From positions 62,001-126,000 of the forward strand of contig NZ_KE384540.1 of NCBI RefSeq assembly GCF_000426565.1: DNA of 64,000 nt, read 5' to 3'. The stretch comes from Segatella albensis DSM 11370 = JCM 12258 (GTDB taxonomy: Bacteria; Bacteroidota; Bacteroidia; Bacteroidales; Bacteroidaceae). Position 1 is the stretch's first letter, and every line of letters begins with the position of its first letter. The notes beneath the pieces are model-generated. The model was not told where the DNA came from, did not search any database, and worked only from the letters and a program-made list of their open reading frames with translations. A program made the position numbers and the translations under genes. This document shows, piece after piece, positions 1-8,003 of this stretch.

Positions 1-83
1 AGGTTGTTTCTTGGTACGACAATGAGAACTCTTATACTTCTCAGATGGTTCGTACTATCAAGTACTTCGCTGAGTTGGCTTAA
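1..83 (+). CDS. gap: Glyceraldehyde-3-phosphate dehydrogenase, C-terminal end (partial)
   Basis: Only the last 27 codons are in the window, in the frame with codons at 3-5, 6-8 and so on, ending at TAA 81-83. The readable peptide contains VSWYDNENSYTSQMVRTI followed by KYFAELA. This matches the conserved C-terminal strand and helix of glycolytic GAPDH (the family's usual SWYDNExGYS segment). GAPDH oxidises glyceraldehyde-3-phosphate to 1,3-bisphosphoglycerate in the cytoplasm. The gene is followed by a strong intrinsic terminator, so it ends its own transcription unit. The start and the catalytic cysteine lie outside the window. Confidence 0.9.
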   Translation, partial: VVSWYDNENSYTSQMVRTIKYFAELA

Positions 84-110
84 TAGAATTTACTTATCCA
101 AGTATAATTC

Positions 111-141
111 AGCCGCACGGTTTTTCCGTGCGGCTTTTTTT
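111..141 (+). terminator. Intrinsic terminator of gap
   Basis: A perfect 10-bp stem (AGCCGCACGG at 111-120, CCGTGCGGCT at 126-135) encloses a five-T loop and is followed directly by a run of seven T. It sits 27 bases after the gap stop codon. Confidence 0.93.
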
Positions 142-183
142 ATTATCATGTAAAGTAAGCTTACTATCTTTTTCACCCTTTTC

Positions 184-214
184 TTGCAAAAGTGGTATTT
201 TTTGATTATTTTTG
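184..214 (+). promoter_or_regulatory. Bacteroidota-type promoter of miaA
   Basis: A -7 box TATTTTTG (207-214) fits TAnnTTTG. A TTG element lies at 184-186, 20 bases upstream. The expected start of transcription is around 219-222, essentially at the miaA ATG, so the mRNA is predicted to be leaderless or nearly so. Confidence 0.65.
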
Positions 215-220
215 TGGTCG

Positions 221-1183
221 ATGAATAAAATGATTACGATATTAGGACCTACTGCCTCTGGCAAAACAGATTTGGCTGCCCATCTTGCAGCAAGGATTCA
301 TGCTGAAATCATCAGTGCCGATTCTCGTCAAGTATATCGTGGGATGGATATTGGTACAGGCAAAGATCTTGCTGATTATACAGTGGAAGGTGAGCAGATA
401 CCTTATCATCTGATAGATATCTGTGAGCCAGGTACCAAGTACAATCTCTTTCAATATCAGAAAGATTTCCTGAAAGCATATGAAGATATTGTTGATAGGG
501 GAGTGATGCCAATTCTTTGTGGGGGTACAGGACTATATATTGAATCAGTTCTTGGGGGATATCATCTATCACCAGTTCCTCAGAATCAAGCATTACGTGA
601 TAGCCTTGCAGAGAAAACACTCGAAGAACTTACCGAAATGCTTCGACAACTTAAGTCAAAGACTGGTAGCAATATGCACAATAAGACAGATGTGGACAGT
701 TGCCAGCGAGCTATACGTGCAATAGAGATAGAAACCTATAATCTCGAGCATCCTACTCCCGAAAGAGAATTCCCTAAGATAGATAGTCTCATCATCGGTG
801 TTGATATCGAGCGTGATGCACGTAGAGCAAAGATATCAGAGCGATTGAAAAAGCGACTGGATGGAGGAATGGTAGATGAAATCAAAGGACTACTCGATAG
901 AGGAATACCTGCAGATAATCTGATCTATTATGGATTGGAATATAAATATGTGACGGAGTATATCATTGGCAAAACCACCTATAAAGAAATGTACCGTAAA
1001 TTGGAAATAGCGATCCACCAGTTTGCCAAGCGACAAATGACCTGGTTTAGAGGAATGGAGAGAAGAGGATACAAGATACATTGGATAGATGCTCTTCTGC
1101 CAATGGAAACTAAAGTTGATGAGATCATGAAACTCATAGAAAATCAGAATAATACATGTTTAGACTATGATAAACGAGAATAA
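221..1183 (+). CDS. miaA: tRNA dimethylallyltransferase MiaA
   Basis: MiaA transfers the dimethylallyl group from DMAPP to N6 of adenosine 37 in tRNAs that read UNN codons. The N-terminus carries the P-loop GPTASGKT (residues about 8-15) and the family signature SADSRQVYRGMDIGTGK, then LCGGTGLYIESV and the RAIRAIEI segment of the prenyltransferase fold. The length of about 320 residues is normal. The frame is open from a TTG at 212, but the -7 box ends at 214, so ATG 221 (MNKMITIL) or ATG 230 is the likely start. The 3' end overlaps the next gene by 17 bases, which suggests translational coupling. Confidence 0.93.
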   Translation: MNKMITILGPTASGKTDLAAHLAARIHAEIISADSRQVYRGMDIGTGKDLADYTVEGEQIPYHLIDICEPGTKYNLFQYQKDFLKAYEDIVDRGVMPILCGGTGLYIESVLGGYHLSPVPQNQALRDSLAEKTLEELTEMLRQLKSKTGSNMHNKTDVDSCQRAIRAIEIETYNLEHPTPEREFPKIDSLIIGVDIERDARRAKISERLKKRLDGGMVDEIKGLLDRGIPADNLIYYGLEYKYVTEYIIGKTTYKEMYRKLEIAIHQFAKRQMTWFRGMERRGYKIHWIDALLPMETKVDEIMKLIENQNNTCLDYDKRE

Positions 1184-2096
1184 ATGGGGCATCTTGTATT
1201 GTCCGAAGAATGGTTTTGGAAGTAGGAAATACTGGGAGAAAATCCAGAAGTGTCTGTGTGAATTTGAAATAGACTTCGACTTTGTACAGAGCGAAAACTC
1301 GGGAAGCGTAGAGCGACTCGTAAACATGTTAATCAGCAATGGATACAAAACCATTGTTATTGTTGGTGGTGACTCGGCTTTAAATGATGCGGTGAACTGT
1401 CTGATGAATGTGGAGAAAGATTTACGAGATCAGATAACACTTGGTGTGATACCTCATGGTATCATGAATGATTTTTCTCATTTCTGGGGATTTGAAGAAG
1501 ATGATTTTGTCAAGACGATAGGTTGGCTTAAGAAACATCGTGTTCGGAAAATCGACTTAGGATGTATCCGTTATACGAATAAACACGGTGATCGTTGTCA
1601 TCGTTATTTTCTGAATTGTATCAATATAGGTTTGATAGCCTCTATTATGAACCTTCGTCGTAAGACCCGTCATTTCTTTGGTTCCCGTACAATATCTTTC
1701 CTGATTTCATTCTTTTTGATGATCTTCCAGAGAATGGATTATAAGATGAAGCTGAAAATCAATAGTGAGAATATAGAGCGTAAGGTGATGACACTTTGCA
1801 TTGGCAATTCTACAGGTTACGGTCAGACCCCTAATGCAGTTCCTTATAACGGCATGCTAGATATATCACTTGTTAAGAATACTCAGATAACCCAGTTGTT
1901 TGAAGGATTCTATCTTTTTGTGAAAGGAAAGATACTAAACCATCGTAGTGTATTGCCTTATCGCACCCAAGAGGTAGAAATAGAAAATATAGACCATGCC
2001 CTTGTTGGAATAGATGGACGTTTGATGAAGACACCAGTAGGAAAGTTCCGAGTAAATGTAGAACAGGAAGTATTAAACTTCTTGATTCCAGAATAA
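1167..2096 (+). CDS. Diacylglycerol kinase family lipid kinase-like protein
   Basis: This 309-residue protein has the DAGK/NAD-kinase catalytic fold. The nucleotide loop reads IVIVGGDSALNDAVNCLM near residues 65-80, followed by LGVIPHGIMNDFSHFWG and a C-terminal half of the lipid-kinase type (GYGQTPNAVPYNG, ending ...VGIDGRLMKTPVGKF). Bacterial members such as YegS and DgkB phosphorylate lipids at the membrane, but the substrate here cannot be read from sequence. The usual GGDGT loop is GGDSA, a conservative departure. A hydrophobic stretch (TISFLISFFLMIFQRM) may help membrane association. The gene overlaps the end of miaA by 17 bases and ends in a region shared with the convergent Crp-like gene. 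Confidence 0.8.
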   Translation: MINENKWGILYCPKNGFGSRKYWEKIQKCLCEFEIDFDFVQSENSGSVERLVNMLISNGYKTIVIVGGDSALNDAVNCLMNVEKDLRDQITLGVIPHGIMNDFSHFWGFEEDDFVKTIGWLKKHRVRKIDLGCIRYTNKHGDRCHRYFLNCINIGLIASIMNLRRKTRHFFGSRTISFLISFFLMIFQRMDYKMKLKINSENIERKVMTLCIGNSTGYGQTPNAVPYNGMLDISLVKNTQITQLFEGFYLFVKGKILNHRSVLPYRTQEVEIENIDHALVGIDGRLMKTPVGKFRVNVEQEVLNFLIPE

Positions 2097-2099
2097 AAA

Positions 2100-2138
2100 A
2101 ATAACGATCGGATGGGGGGAATAACCTTTATCCGATAT
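2100..2138. terminator. Possible bidirectional terminator between convergent genes
   Basis: ATCGGAT (2107-2113) and ATCCGAT (2130-2136) form a 7-bp stem overlapping the stop codon of the minus-strand Crp-like gene. An A-run at 2094-2102 gives a T-tract on the minus strand. The loop is long (16 bases), so support is only moderate. Confidence 0.4.
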
Positions 2139-2829
2139 TTGAAATTCTACGTAATTCCTCGTCATTGATGATTTTAATTTTTCTACCATCAATGGCGATT
2201 ATTTTTTCATTAGCAAAAGCAGATAAAGTTCTGATAGCATTACTTGTGGTCATATTTGATAGGCTTGCCATATCTTCTCTGCTCAAGTATATGCTTAGCG
2301 TATAACCATCTTCTTCTATACCATAGCTATCTTTCAAGAAAAGTAATGCTTCTGCCAGTCGACCGCGGATATGTTTTTGAGTAAGATTTACCGTACGATC
2401 ATCAGAAATACCCAACTCACGCGATAGCATATAAATAAAATACTTGTTAATCATGAAATTCTGAGACATTAACTGCACAAGTATTTCAATAGGGAAGGAC
2501 GCTATATAGCAAACCTCAAAGGCCGTAGCAGCCGTTTTATATTTTTCCTGAGCAAAGAAAGCTCGGTAGCCGAAGAACTGGCCGTCACGTATGACGCGTA
2601 CAATTTGGTTACGTCCAATGCCATCTTTGAAGATTTTCACTTTACCATGAATCAAATATAAAGCAAGGTTTGGTGATTCGAAATCCCGATAGATATAATC
2701 ATTTTTCTTATATCTGCGAATCGTAATATTGCGCAAAAGAAGATTGTATTGTTCATCAGTAAGATCTCCCCACTGCTGTACAATTTGCTGTGCGATTTGA
2801 TTTTTAGTGTAATCTAATTTTGCTGCCAT
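2128..2829 (-). CDS. Crp/Fnr family transcriptional regulator
   Basis: This 233-residue protein has an N-terminal cyclic-nucleotide-binding-like beta-roll (about residues 20-140, with YLIHGKVKIFKDGIGR and the following GQFFGYRAFF). A C-terminal winged helix-turn-helix follows (about 150-225, LSREDMASLSNMTTSNAIRT and the recognition/wing region to IIAIDGRKIKII). No cluster of N-terminal cysteines is present, so it is not an FNR-type iron-sulphur sensor. The effector is unknown. It is divergent from the glycogen operon and shares its upstream region, so regulation of that operon is plausible but is inference only. Confidence 0.88.
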   Translation of the reverse strand: MAAKLDYTKNQIAQQIVQQWGDLTDEQYNLLLRNITIRRYKKNDYIYRDFESPNLALYLIHGKVKIFKDGIGRNQIVRVIRDGQFFGYRAFFAQEKYKTAATAFEVCYIASFPIEILVQLMSQNFMINKYFIYMLSRELGISDDRTVNLTQKHIRGRLAEALLFLKDSYGIEEDGYTLSIYLSREDMASLSNMTTSNAIRTLSAFANEKIIAIDGRKIKIINDEELRRISNIG

Positions 2830-2902
2830 ATCCTAAATTCTATCCTTAACCTTATATTGAGTTCTTATTGCTAGAATGATATTTCATCATCCTCTACACT
2901 TG

Positions 2903-2910
2903 CAAAATTA
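2903..2910 (-). promoter_or_regulatory. Probable -7 box for the Crp-like gene
   Basis: Minus-strand TAATTTTG fits TAnnTTTG and lies about 74 bases before the start codon. No convincing -33 element was found at the usual spacing. Confidence 0.4.
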
Positions 2911-2941
2911 CATATTTTTGTTGAAATCGACATTTTTTTTG

Positions 2942-2982
2942 GCGAATTTTATATTATAAAATAAAAAAAATAAAATTTTCGC
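2942..2982. repeat. AT-rich imperfect inverted repeat in the divergent crp/glycogen promoter region
   Basis: GCGAATTTTAT (2942-2952) and ATAAAATTTTCGC (2970-2982) are near-complementary arms with a two-base bulge. They lie just upstream of the glycogen operon -33 box at 3003. The arms could be an operator or only AT-rich sequence. Confidence 0.35.
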
Positions 2983-3002
2983 ATAAATGTATTGACTTTC
3001 AT

Positions 3003-3033
3003 TTTGTCGTGCAAGAAAAAATCCCTACCTTTG
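3003..3033 (+). promoter_or_regulatory. Promoter of the glycogen operon
   Basis: TTTG at 3003-3006 and TACCTTTG at 3026-3033 are separated by 19 bases, matching the Bacteroidota -33/-7 consensus. The predicted 5' leader before the ATG at 3125 is about 85 bases. Confidence 0.8.
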
Positions 3034-3124
3034 AAGTCATAAAACTAAGAATTGAGAAATCGCATTAAGAAATACAGAGACTCATTCTGAAATCGACAAA
3101 ACATTTAAACCTTAATACACATCT

Positions 3125-5068
3125 ATGAGTTATTTAAAATTCGAACATGCTCTGATGACCAATTTACAAGAGTCATTACCGAAAGAGTTGCTACGCACCA
3201 ACCGTTCGGGAGCTTATTCGTGCTCTACGATTGTAGACTGTAACACGCGAAAATATCATGGTTTGCTCGTCGTTCCAGTTCCCGAACTTGATGATGATAA
3301 TCATGTGCTTTTATCCTCGTTGGATTGTACAGTTGTTCAGCATGGCGCTGAGTTCAATCTGGGCTTGCATAAGTATCAGAGCAATCACTTTAGTCCTAAC
3401 GGTCACAAATATATTCGAGAATTTGACTGTGACCGTGTTCCGACAACTTTATATCGTGTAGGAGGTGTAATCCTTAAAAAAGAAGTTGTCTTTCAGCATT
3501 ACGAAGATCGAATACTGATTCGATATACCCTTGTTGATTGCCATTCTGCAACGACATTGAGGTTCCGTCCGTTCCTGGCTTTTAGAAGTGTGCGCCAATT
3601 TACGCATGAGAATGGAGCTGCCAGTCGCGATTATACTACCGTGGACAATGGCATCAAGACTTGTATGTATGCCGGTTATCCTGATCTATATATGCAGTTT
3701 TCCAAGAAAAACGAGTTCCATTTCGTGCCCGATTGGTATCGTGGCGTAGAATATCCGAAGGAGCAGGAGAGAGGATATGCTTCTAATGAAGATCTTTATG
3801 TTCCAGGATATTTTGAATTCCCTATCCGTAAGGGAGAGACTGTCGTGTTTGCAGCATCCATCAGTGAGATAGATACACGAAAACTGAAGACATTGTTTGA
3901 TAAAGAAGTTGATGCCCGTACGCCCCGCAACAATTTCTTTCATTGTCTGATTAATGCAGCACACCAGTTTCATATTCATGAAAAGAACGATGATCGATAT
4001 ATTCTTGCAGGCTATCCATGGTTCAAGTGTCGCGCCCGTGACACCTTTATCTCCCTTCCAGGTCTCACCCTTTCTATCGAGGAAGATGATTACTTTGAAT
4101 TAGTGATGAAGACGGCAGAGCGGGCTATCCGAGAGTTTATAGAAGGAAAGGAAAATACGACAAAGATTGCCGAGATGGATCAGCCTGACGTCTTGTTATG
4201 GGCTATTTGGGCCATGCAGCAGTATTCTCGTAAAAAAGGCAAAGAGTACACCTTGAAGAAATACGGTGAACTCATGAAGCGTATGATGCTTTTCATAGAG
4301 AATAACCAGCATCCTAATGTTCAAGTCAAAGATAATGGACTGCTCTGGATTGATGGAAAAGACAAAGCCATGACATGGATGAACTCCACGGTCAATGGCA
4401 AACCTGTAGTCCCTCGCACTGGATATGTTGTAGAAATCAATGCGTTATGGTATAATGCTCTGATGTATTGTGCCACATTAGCAGAAGAGGACAAAAATGA
4501 ACAGGATGCAGAACATCTTCGCAATTTCGCAGATAAGGTAAAGCATAGTTTTGTCGACACTTTCTTGAATGAGTATGGTTATCTCTATGACTATGTCGGA
4601 GGAAATATGATGGATTGGAGTGTACGTCCGAATATGATTTTTGCTGCAGCATTTGATTACTCCCCACTAGATCAAAATCAGAAAAAGAAAGTGCTGGATA
4701 TCTGTACACGCGAACTACTTACACCTAAAGGTTTGCGAAGCCTTTCTCCAAAGAGTGGTGGATATAATCCAGTATATGTTGGCCCACAGTTGCAACGCGA
4801 TTACGCATATCATCAAGGTACCGCATGGCCATGGCTTGCAGGTTTTTATATGGAAGCCAGTTTAAAACTTTACAAGCGCACCCGTTTGAGCTTCATAGAG
4901 CGTATGATGGTAGGTTATGAGGACGAGATGAACAGCCACTGCCTTGGCACCATAAGTGAACTCTTTGATGGCAATCCACCGTTTACCGGTCGTGGTGCCA
5001 TATCATTTGCCATGAACGTGGCCGAAATATTACGAGCACTTGAACTACTAGAGAAATATCAATATTAA
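3125..5068 (+). CDS. Glycogen debranching enzyme (amylo-alpha-1,6-glucosidase type)
   Basis: This 647-residue protein resembles bacterial glycogen debranching enzymes of the amylo-1,6-glucosidase (GH133) type. An N-terminal beta domain (about residues 1-260, beginning with the LLRTNRSGAYSCSTI segment and RKYHGLLV) is followed by an (alpha/alpha)6 barrel. Barrel motifs include YPWFKCRARDTFISLPGL, the TGYVVEINALWYNAL region and RDYAYHQGTAWPWL. It should remove alpha-1,6 branch stubs in the cytoplasm; no signal peptide is seen. It is first in a three-gene unit with a GT4 transferase and a GH57 protein, an arrangement known from Bacteroides glycogen metabolism. Confidence 0.9.
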   Translation: MSYLKFEHALMTNLQESLPKELLRTNRSGAYSCSTIVDCNTRKYHGLLVVPVPELDDDNHVLLSSLDCTVVQHGAEFNLGLHKYQSNHFSPNGHKYIREFDCDRVPTTLYRVGGVILKKEVVFQHYEDRILIRYTLVDCHSATTLRFRPFLAFRSVRQFTHENGAASRDYTTVDNGIKTCMYAGYPDLYMQFSKKNEFHFVPDWYRGVEYPKEQERGYASNEDLYVPGYFEFPIRKGETVVFAASISEIDTRKLKTLFDKEVDARTPRNNFFHCLINAAHQFHIHEKNDDRYILAGYPWFKCRARDTFISLPGLTLSIEEDDYFELVMKTAERAIREFIEGKENTTKIAEMDQPDVLLWAIWAMQQYSRKKGKEYTLKKYGELMKRMMLFIENNQHPNVQVKDNGLLWIDGKDKAMTWMNSTVNGKPVVPRTGYVVEINALWYNALMYCATLAEEDKNEQDAEHLRNFADKVKHSFVDTFLNEYGYLYDYVGGNMMDWSVRPNMIFAAAFDYSPLDQNQKKKVLDICTRELLTPKGLRSLSPKSGGYNPVYVGPQLQRDYAYHQGTAWPWLAGFYMEASLKLYKRTRLSFIERMMVGYEDEMNSHCLGTISELFDGNPPFTGRGAISFAMNVAEILRALELLEKYQY

Positions 5069-5069
5069 T

Positions 5070-5076
5070 AAGGAGG
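5070..5076 (+). promoter_or_regulatory. Consensus Shine-Dalgarno before the GT4 gene
   Basis: AAGGAGG lies seven bases before ATG 5084. Almost no other gene in this window has such a site, as expected for Bacteroidota, so this one stands out. It supports the chosen start and suggests special initiation on an internal operon gene. Confidence 0.6.
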
Positions 5077-5083
5077 GGCCGAA

Positions 5084-6352
5084 ATGAAAGTATTAATGTT
5101 TGGTTGGGAGTATCCTCCTCATGTATATGGTGGACTCGCCACAGCGAATTTTGGAATATCAGAAGGTCTCCATGCCCAGGGTGACATAGAGACGATACTC
5201 TGTTTGCCACATCCTTTTGGAGATGAAGATCATACCTTCGCCCATATTGTGGCTATGAACTGCGTGCCTATAGCATGGCGTGATGTTGATTACAATTACG
5301 TGCAGCAGCGCATTGGCAATGTCATGGATCCTAATCTCTACTATCGTCTGCGTGAACATATTTATGCCGATTTCAACTATATGCACGTAAACGATTTGGG
5401 ATGTATGGAGTTTGCAGGAGGATATCCTTCTAACCTCAACGAAGAAATCAACAACTATAGCATTATCGCCGGTGTGGTTGCGCGCTCTTATGATTTTGAT
5501 ATCATCCATGCCCATGACTGGCTTACCTATCCCGCAGGTATCCATGCCAAGGAGGTCAGTGGCAAACCACTGTGTATCCATGTGCATGCAACAGATTATG
5601 ATCGTAGTCGTGGCCATGTAAATCCTACAGTTTATGGTATTGAGAAAGATGGTATGGATCATGCCGATTGTATCATGTGTGTGAGTGAGCTTACCCGTCA
5701 GACCGTCATTAATCAATATCATCAGGATCCACGGAAGGTGTTTACCGTGCATAATGCCGTATATCCATTAAAACCAGAGATTGCAGCACTTCTTCGTCCT
5801 GACCATAAAGGCAAGGAGAAGATAGTTACCTTCCTAGGGCGTCTTACGATGCAGAAAGGTCCGGAATATTTTGTAGAAGCAGCCAATATGGTGCTGCATC
5901 GTACCCGACATGTGCGTTTTTGTATGGCCGGTTCTGGAGATATGATGGATGCGATGATACAGTTAGCGGCAGAGCGTGGTATTGCCGATCGCTTCCATTT
6001 CCCAGGATTTATGCGAGGTAACCAAGTGTATGAATGTCTGAAGGCCAGTGATGTATATGTCATGCCGTCAGTGAGCGAACCTTTCGGTATCTCTCCTCTT
6101 GAAGCTATGCAGTGTGGAACTCCTACCATCATCTCAAAACAGAGTGGATGTGCCGAGATTTTGAATAATTGTATCAAAGTAGATTACTGGGATATACATG
6201 CTCTTGCAGATGCTATCTATTCGATATGTCATAATGAGAGTCTGTTCAACTATCTTTCAGAAGAAGGAAAGAAAGAAGTCGACCAGATAACTTGGGAAAA
6301 GGTAGGAGCTTGGATACGTGAGCTCTACCTACGCACTCTACGGTGGAAATAA
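5084..6352 (+). CDS. GT4-family glycosyltransferase (glycogen-synthase-like)
   Basis: This 422-residue protein has a GT-B fold. The N-terminal domain opens with MKVLMFGWEYPPHVYGGLA and contains HAHDWLTYPAG and a CVSELTRQTV segment. The C-terminal nucleotide-sugar domain carries VTFLGRLTMQKGPEYFVEAA, the GSGDMMD loop and the catalytic motif SEPFGISPLEAMQCGTPTII. The family builds alpha-glucans from UDP- or ADP-glucose. Its place between a debranching enzyme (15-base gap) and a GH57 protein (54-base gap) supports a role in glycogen synthesis. The nucleotide donor cannot be told from sequence. Confidence 0.87.
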   Translation: MKVLMFGWEYPPHVYGGLATANFGISEGLHAQGDIETILCLPHPFGDEDHTFAHIVAMNCVPIAWRDVDYNYVQQRIGNVMDPNLYYRLREHIYADFNYMHVNDLGCMEFAGGYPSNLNEEINNYSIIAGVVARSYDFDIIHAHDWLTYPAGIHAKEVSGKPLCIHVHATDYDRSRGHVNPTVYGIEKDGMDHADCIMCVSELTRQTVINQYHQDPRKVFTVHNAVYPLKPEIAALLRPDHKGKEKIVTFLGRLTMQKGPEYFVEAANMVLHRTRHVRFCMAGSGDMMDAMIQLAAERGIADRFHFPGFMRGNQVYECLKASDVYVMPSVSEPFGISPLEAMQCGTPTIISKQSGCAEILNNCIKVDYWDIHALADAIYSICHNESLFNYLSEEGKKEVDQITWEKVGAWIRELYLRTLRWK

Positions 6353-6406
6353 ACACCCACGATGATATATCAATAAATTTAAATTATAAAGTTCAAAGAT
6401 TAAAGT

Positions 6407-7786
6407 ATGAAAACGATTTGTTTATATTTCGAGATACATCAAATAACCCATTTGAAGCGTTATCGCTTCTTCGATATTGGTACCGATCACTATTACTATG
6501 ATGATTTTGAGAACGAACGTAGCATCAGTGATATTTCGGAGCGAAGTTATATGCCGGCCCTTAACACCATGCTTGATATGATTAAGCAGAATAAGGGGAT
6601 GTTCAAGGTTGCTTTTTCGCTCTCAGGTGTAGGTATAGAGCAACTTGAACTGCATGCTCCTCAAGTGATCGATAAATTACAGGAACTTAATGAGACAGGT
6701 TGCGTAGAATTCCTTGCGGAGCCTTATTCTCATGGCTTATCTTCACTCGCCAATGAGGAAACCTTCCGAATGGATGTGAAGAAGCAGATGGAAAAGATCA
6801 AGGAGTATTTCGGTAAAGAACCAACAGTACTTCGCAACTCCTCACTGATCTATAGTGATGATATTGGCATGCAGGCCAGTGAAATGGGATTCAAGGGTAT
6901 GCTCACAGAAGGTGCCAAGCATGTGCTGGGATGGAAATCTCCGCATTATGTATATCATTGTGCTCAGGCTCCAAAACTTAAGTTATTGCTGAGAGATGTC
7001 AATTTGAGTGATGATATTTCTCTTCGTTTCAATAACAGCGAATGGGAAGGCTATCCACTTTTTGCTGACACATATATCAATGAAATTGCGTCGCTGCCAG
7101 AAGAAGAACAGGTGATAAATATCTTTATGGAACTTACGGCTCTTGGTATTGCACAGCCTTTATCTAGTAACATACTGGAATTCCTGCGTGCGTTGCCAGC
7201 ATGTGCTAAGGCTAAAGGTATTACTTTCTCAACCCCTTCAGAGATCTTTATGAAGATGAAGAGTGTCAGCGAACTTAACGTGCCTGATACACTCAGTTGG
7301 GTAGATGAAGAGCGTGATGTCTCCACTTGGCTTGGTAATCCGATGCAGCGCGAAGCCTTCAATAAGTTGTATAGTGTTGCCGATCGTGTACGTATAGCGA
7401 ATGACCCACGTATCAATATGGATTGGGACTATTTGCAGGCTAGCAACAACTTCCGATTTATGACGACTAAACCGAGTAATGTAGGACTTGAACGCGGTAT
7501 CTATAGTAGTGCTTTCGATGCATTCACGAATTATATGAATATCTTGGGTGACTTTATCACCCGTGTCAACAACCTATATTCCGATGACATCGATAATGAT
7601 CAGTTGGAAAGTCTTCTTACGACGATCAAAAATCAGGGTGATGAAATCGAGATGAAGGATAAGGAGATAGCCCGATTACAGGCGAAGATCGAAAAAATGG
7701 AAGGCGAAGAGTCTGCAAAAGAGGAAGTTATAGAAAAGAAGAAAACATCTAAAGTTACAAAAGCTAAAAAGAAGGTGAAGAAATAA
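6407..7786 (+). CDS. GH57-family protein (alpha-amylase/branching-type) with coiled-coil tail
   Basis: This 459-residue protein starts MKTICLYFEIHQITHLKRYR, a GH57 N-terminus. The strand with the presumed nucleophile reads VEFLAEPYSHGLSSL (Glu near residue 104). The region that in archaeal GH57 amylases carries the acid/base Asp (FMDYETFGEHQ type) reads IFMELTALGIAQ here, so that Asp is replaced by Glu and the neighbouring conserved residues differ. Residues from about 395 form a charged coiled coil ending in a very Lys-rich tail. No signal peptide is seen. It is the last gene of the glycogen unit, and its true activity is open. Confidence 0.8.
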   Translation: MKTICLYFEIHQITHLKRYRFFDIGTDHYYYDDFENERSISDISERSYMPALNTMLDMIKQNKGMFKVAFSLSGVGIEQLELHAPQVIDKLQELNETGCVEFLAEPYSHGLSSLANEETFRMDVKKQMEKIKEYFGKEPTVLRNSSLIYSDDIGMQASEMGFKGMLTEGAKHVLGWKSPHYVYHCAQAPKLKLLLRDVNLSDDISLRFNNSEWEGYPLFADTYINEIASLPEEEQVINIFMELTALGIAQPLSSNILEFLRALPACAKAKGITFSTPSEIFMKMKSVSELNVPDTLSWVDEERDVSTWLGNPMQREAFNKLYSVADRVRIANDPRINMDWDYLQASNNFRFMTTKPSNVGLERGIYSSAFDAFTNYMNILGDFITRVNNLYSDDIDNDQLESLLTTIKNQGDEIEMKDKEIARLQAKIEKMEGEESAKEEVIEKKKTSKVTKAKKKVKK

Positions 7787-7910
7787 ATTGTGCTCGTTTA
7801 CAATGTTAAAAAAGTAAATAAAGATAAAAAATACTTGCAACATAATGAGTTAGCGCTTATATTTGCAATATATTTTTAGTATTTCGCATTTATTTTAGCG
7901 AAATAATTTC

Positions 7911-7942
7911 GAGGTTGGAACATCCTGTTTCAACCTCTTTTT
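7911..7942 (+). terminator. Intrinsic terminator of the glycogen operon
   Basis: A 10-bp stem with one G-T pair (GAGGTTGGAA at 7911-7920, TTTCAACCTC at 7928-7937) has a 7-base loop and is followed by TTTTT. It lies 124 bases after the GH57 stop. Confidence 0.8.
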
Positions 7943-7969
7943 ATGATACAAGTTTTTAGTTTCTAACTA

Positions 7970-7998
7970 TTGATACTTTAAAAAAAATTGTACCTTTG
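7970..7998 (+). promoter_or_regulatory. Promoter of the DMT-family permease gene
   Basis: TACCTTTG (7991-7998) with TTG at 7970-7972, 18 bases upstream. The ATG at 8004 is only five bases past the -7 box, so the transcript is predicted to be leaderless. Confidence 0.65.
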
Positions 7999-8003
7999 CA
8001 CCC

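Noticed and set aside
5159..5752. 197-codon minus-strand frame inside the GT4 gene
   Set aside because: The plus-strand product has clear GT4 motifs throughout; the antisense product is rich in His, Ile and Met without domain features.
7882..7905. TTTCGC...GCGAAA inverted repeat before the glycogen terminator
   Set aside because: Short arms with an AT-rich loop and no T-tract; the real terminator lies at 7911-7942.
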